Shown here piece by piece: positions 4,342-5,739 of a stretch of 5,739 bases of DNA. The notes beneath the pieces were generated by a model. That model did no database searches, was not told where the DNA came from, and worked only from the letters and a program-made list of their open reading frames with translations. Each line of letters begins with the position of its first letter. Within the stretch, counting starts at the first letter, position 1. Both the position numbers and the translations under genes were made by a program. Source of the stretch: JAMCRM01 sp041685075 (GTDB lineage Bacteria; Acidobacteriota; Terriglobia; Bryobacterales; Bryobacteraceae); the NCBI GenBank assembly GCA_041685075.1, contig JAWLGN010000331.1:1-5739 (forward strand), in the 5' to 3' direction.

Positions 4342-5739
4342 CTATCGGAAGGCGACCGTGAGGAAAAGGCTCCTCCCGGGTTCCGGAACCCGCGCTCCGG
4401 TGCGGAACGGATCGCGCTGGAAGGAGTAGTGCTCGTAGTAGAAGCGGTCGAAGAGGTTGTCGACGCCCGCGGCGAATCGCAGCTTGCCTGTGTGGACTCC
4501 GACCTTGATATTCAGCAGGCCGTAACCCGGGGTGGGGGTTTCGAGCAGTTCGGGCGCGACGCGCTTCTGCGCGTTGACCGCCACGCCTTCGGCTTCGGCA
4601 AAGAACAACTTGCCGGCGTAGCGCAGCGCCGTGCGCGAACGCGAGGGCGGCATTTCCGGGAGGTCCCCCTTGCGCCAGGCGCCCCGGGCATAGGAAAGCC
4701 CGCCCTTTAGCAGCAGGGTGCGGCTGACGGCGAAGCTCCACTCCAGTTCGCCGCCGTAGATGGTTGCCTCCACGTTGCCGTAAGAGCGTGCCGCGGGGTT
4801 CATCACCGAAGGAACCGCTATCGACCTGGGTTGGTTGAGAACCAGCACGAAATCATGCAGGCGGCTATGAAACAGGGTCGGGCGGATGGTGAGCCGCCGC
4901 CGGCGGAAGGTGAGTCCCAGATCCGTTTCGGTGTTTTTGGTGGAGCGCAAGGCCGGATTGCCCACCCAGTCGGTGCCCATTCTCTGGAGGGCGAAGAAAC
5001 GTTCCTGGGGGTCGGGGAACCGGATGGTGCGGCCGGCTCCCGCGAACAGTTCCAGCCCGTTGCCCAGCGCGTAGGAGAGCCACACGGAGCCGGAGGGATG
5101 CGCGTCGCCGCGCCGCCGCGCCCGCGTGCCATGGTAGGCGTAGTACAGGTCGGTATTGGCGGCGGGGTCGGTGGCTTCGCTGGAAGCGGCGTCGAACCGG
5201 GCTCCGGCAACGATCTGCAAGCGGTCGAGGAGCATCTTTCGGAACTGCGCGTAGGCGCCGCCCGTGGTCATCCAGACTCCGGGGACGGAAGCCTGGCCGG
5301 TGTAGACGCCCGCCATCCGGAGGGTATTCACGGCATCCCAGTTGCGGCGGTAGCCTTCGAACCCGGCGGTGAAGGAGGAGAGCTCGCCGTCCACGCGGCC
5401 CCCGATGGTTCGGGTTTCGGCGAAGGTGGCCATGGCGAACGGGCGCGGCGCGCCGGTGGACGTGGTGCGCCACTCGTCCGTCATCCAGTGGCGGACGCGG
5501 GTGAAGTAGCCCTGGGCGCGCAGGTGTTCGAGCCGGCCCAGCCTCTGCGCCTGCCAGGAGAGATGGGCGCGGTCGGCATCGTCGTACAGCGCATCCATCT
5601 GGAGGTATGGGAAGAGCGTGCGCCCGGCGTGCTGGCGGGTGTAGCCGAATGCCAGGCGCTGGGACTCGGCCGGGGCGCCTCCGGCCCGGAACCAGCCGGT
5701 GCCGGCGCTGAATGCCTGCCCGTTCCTTTGCCGCTCCCG
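4342..5739 (-). CDS. TonB-dependent outer-membrane receptor, C-terminal barrel part (5' end outside window)
   Basis: The frame is open to the right edge and gives 465 residues ending at TAG 4342-4344. The Met at 5598 is internal, not a start, because receptor-like sequence (LAFGYTRQ, GRTLFPYLQMDALYDDADR) runs through it. Only beta-barrel sequence is present; the signal peptide, TonB box and plug domain are beyond the edge. Barrel evidence includes alternating hydrophobic/aromatic strands, the LELFAGAGRTIRFPDPQERF segment typical of receptor barrels, and the C-terminal AGVDNLFDRFYYEHYSFQRD followed by RVPEPGRSLFLTVAFR with a near-terminal Phe. The family imports chelated metals, vitamins or other large solutes across the outer membrane using TonB energy. 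The YDDADR, HWMTDEW and YYEHYSFQRDPF...RVPEPGR motifs remind me of the OprC/NosA copper-receptor group, but I cannot confirm the ligand. The amidohydrolase lies 217 bases downstream on the same strand. Confidence 0.92.
   Translation of the reverse strand, partial: RERQRNGQAFSAGTGWFRAGGAPAESQRLAFGYTRQHAGRTLFPYLQMDALYDDADRAHLSWQAQRLGRLEHLRAQGYFTRVRHWMTDEWRTTSTGAPRPFAMATFAETRTIGGRVDGELSSFTAGFEGYRRNWDAVNTLRMAGVYTGQASVPGVWMTTGGAYAQFRKMLLDRLQIVAGARFDAASSEATDPAANTDLYYAYHGTRARRRGDAHPSGSVWLSYALGNGLELFAGAGRTIRFPDPQERFFALQRMGTDWVGNPALRSTKNTETDLGLTFRRRRLTIRPTLFHSRLHDFVLVLNQPRSIAVPSVMNPAARSYGNVEATIYGGELEWSFAVSRTLLLKGGLSYARGAWRKGDLPEMPPSRSRTALRYAGKLFFAEAEGVAVNAQKRVAPELLETPTPGYGLLNIKVGVHTGKLRFAAGVDNLFDRFYYEHYSFQRDPFRTGARVPEPGRSLFLTVAFR

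Noticed and set aside
4309..4347. CGATAG/CTATCG inverted repeat at the receptor stop codon as a terminator
   Set aside because: Six-base arms with a 27-base loop, one arm overlapping the stop codon, and no T tract. The CCGGG inside is a direct, not inverted, repeat.

Overview
The window is GC-rich bacterial chromosomal DNA holding six protein-coding genes, two of them cut by the window edges, plus one possible very small gene. The best guess for the source is an Acidobacteriota bacterium, perhaps of the Bryobacter/Solibacter kind. This rests mainly on the small protein at 1513-1872, whose CPH...CLDC layout I associate with acidobacterial genomes, and on the mix of a secreted YtcJ-type amidohydrolase with a TonB-dependent receptor, which requires an outer membrane. 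The assignment is inference from memory, not a search result.

Left part, plus strand (1-1159). The window opens inside hypE, whose product makes the cyanide ligands of [NiFe] hydrogenase. The gene ends at 643 with the characteristic C-terminal cysteine, so a hyp maturation cluster probably lies to the left. After 78 bases comes a complete PhnB-like VOC (glyoxalase/bleomycin-resistance fold) protein at 722-1159, which has no evident link to hydrogenase.

Middle part (1160-2393). A 353-base stretch without a recognisable gene holds one possible 55-residue ORF (1334-1501). It converges on a minus-strand gene for a small zinc-ribbon-like protein with a C-terminal membrane segment (1513-1872). That gene is divergent from a plus-strand gene for a 93-residue protein of unknown function (2036-2317). 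The 163 bases between the two divergent starts carry a TATGAT box, a run of three degenerate 9-base units, and a short palindrome at each gene's translation start region. A GC-rich hairpin without a T tract separates the 93-residue gene from the convergent gene to its right.

Right part, minus strand (2394-5739). A TonB-dependent outer-membrane receptor, cut at the right edge and represented only by barrel sequence, is followed after 217 bases by a secreted metal-dependent amidohydrolase of the YtcJ/Amidohydro_3 family. The natural start of the amidohydrolase is a GTG at 4124 with a strong Shine-Dalgarno sequence, not the far-upstream start of the longest open frame. A signal peptide follows that start directly. 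The receptor and the enzyme could work in sequence (outer-membrane import, then periplasmic hydrolysis), but the gap and a TACAAT box before the enzyme suggest it can also be transcribed alone. Nothing in the window is a mobile element, CRISPR array or RNA gene. I do not see a convincing new multi-gene system; the small middle genes are the least explained part.
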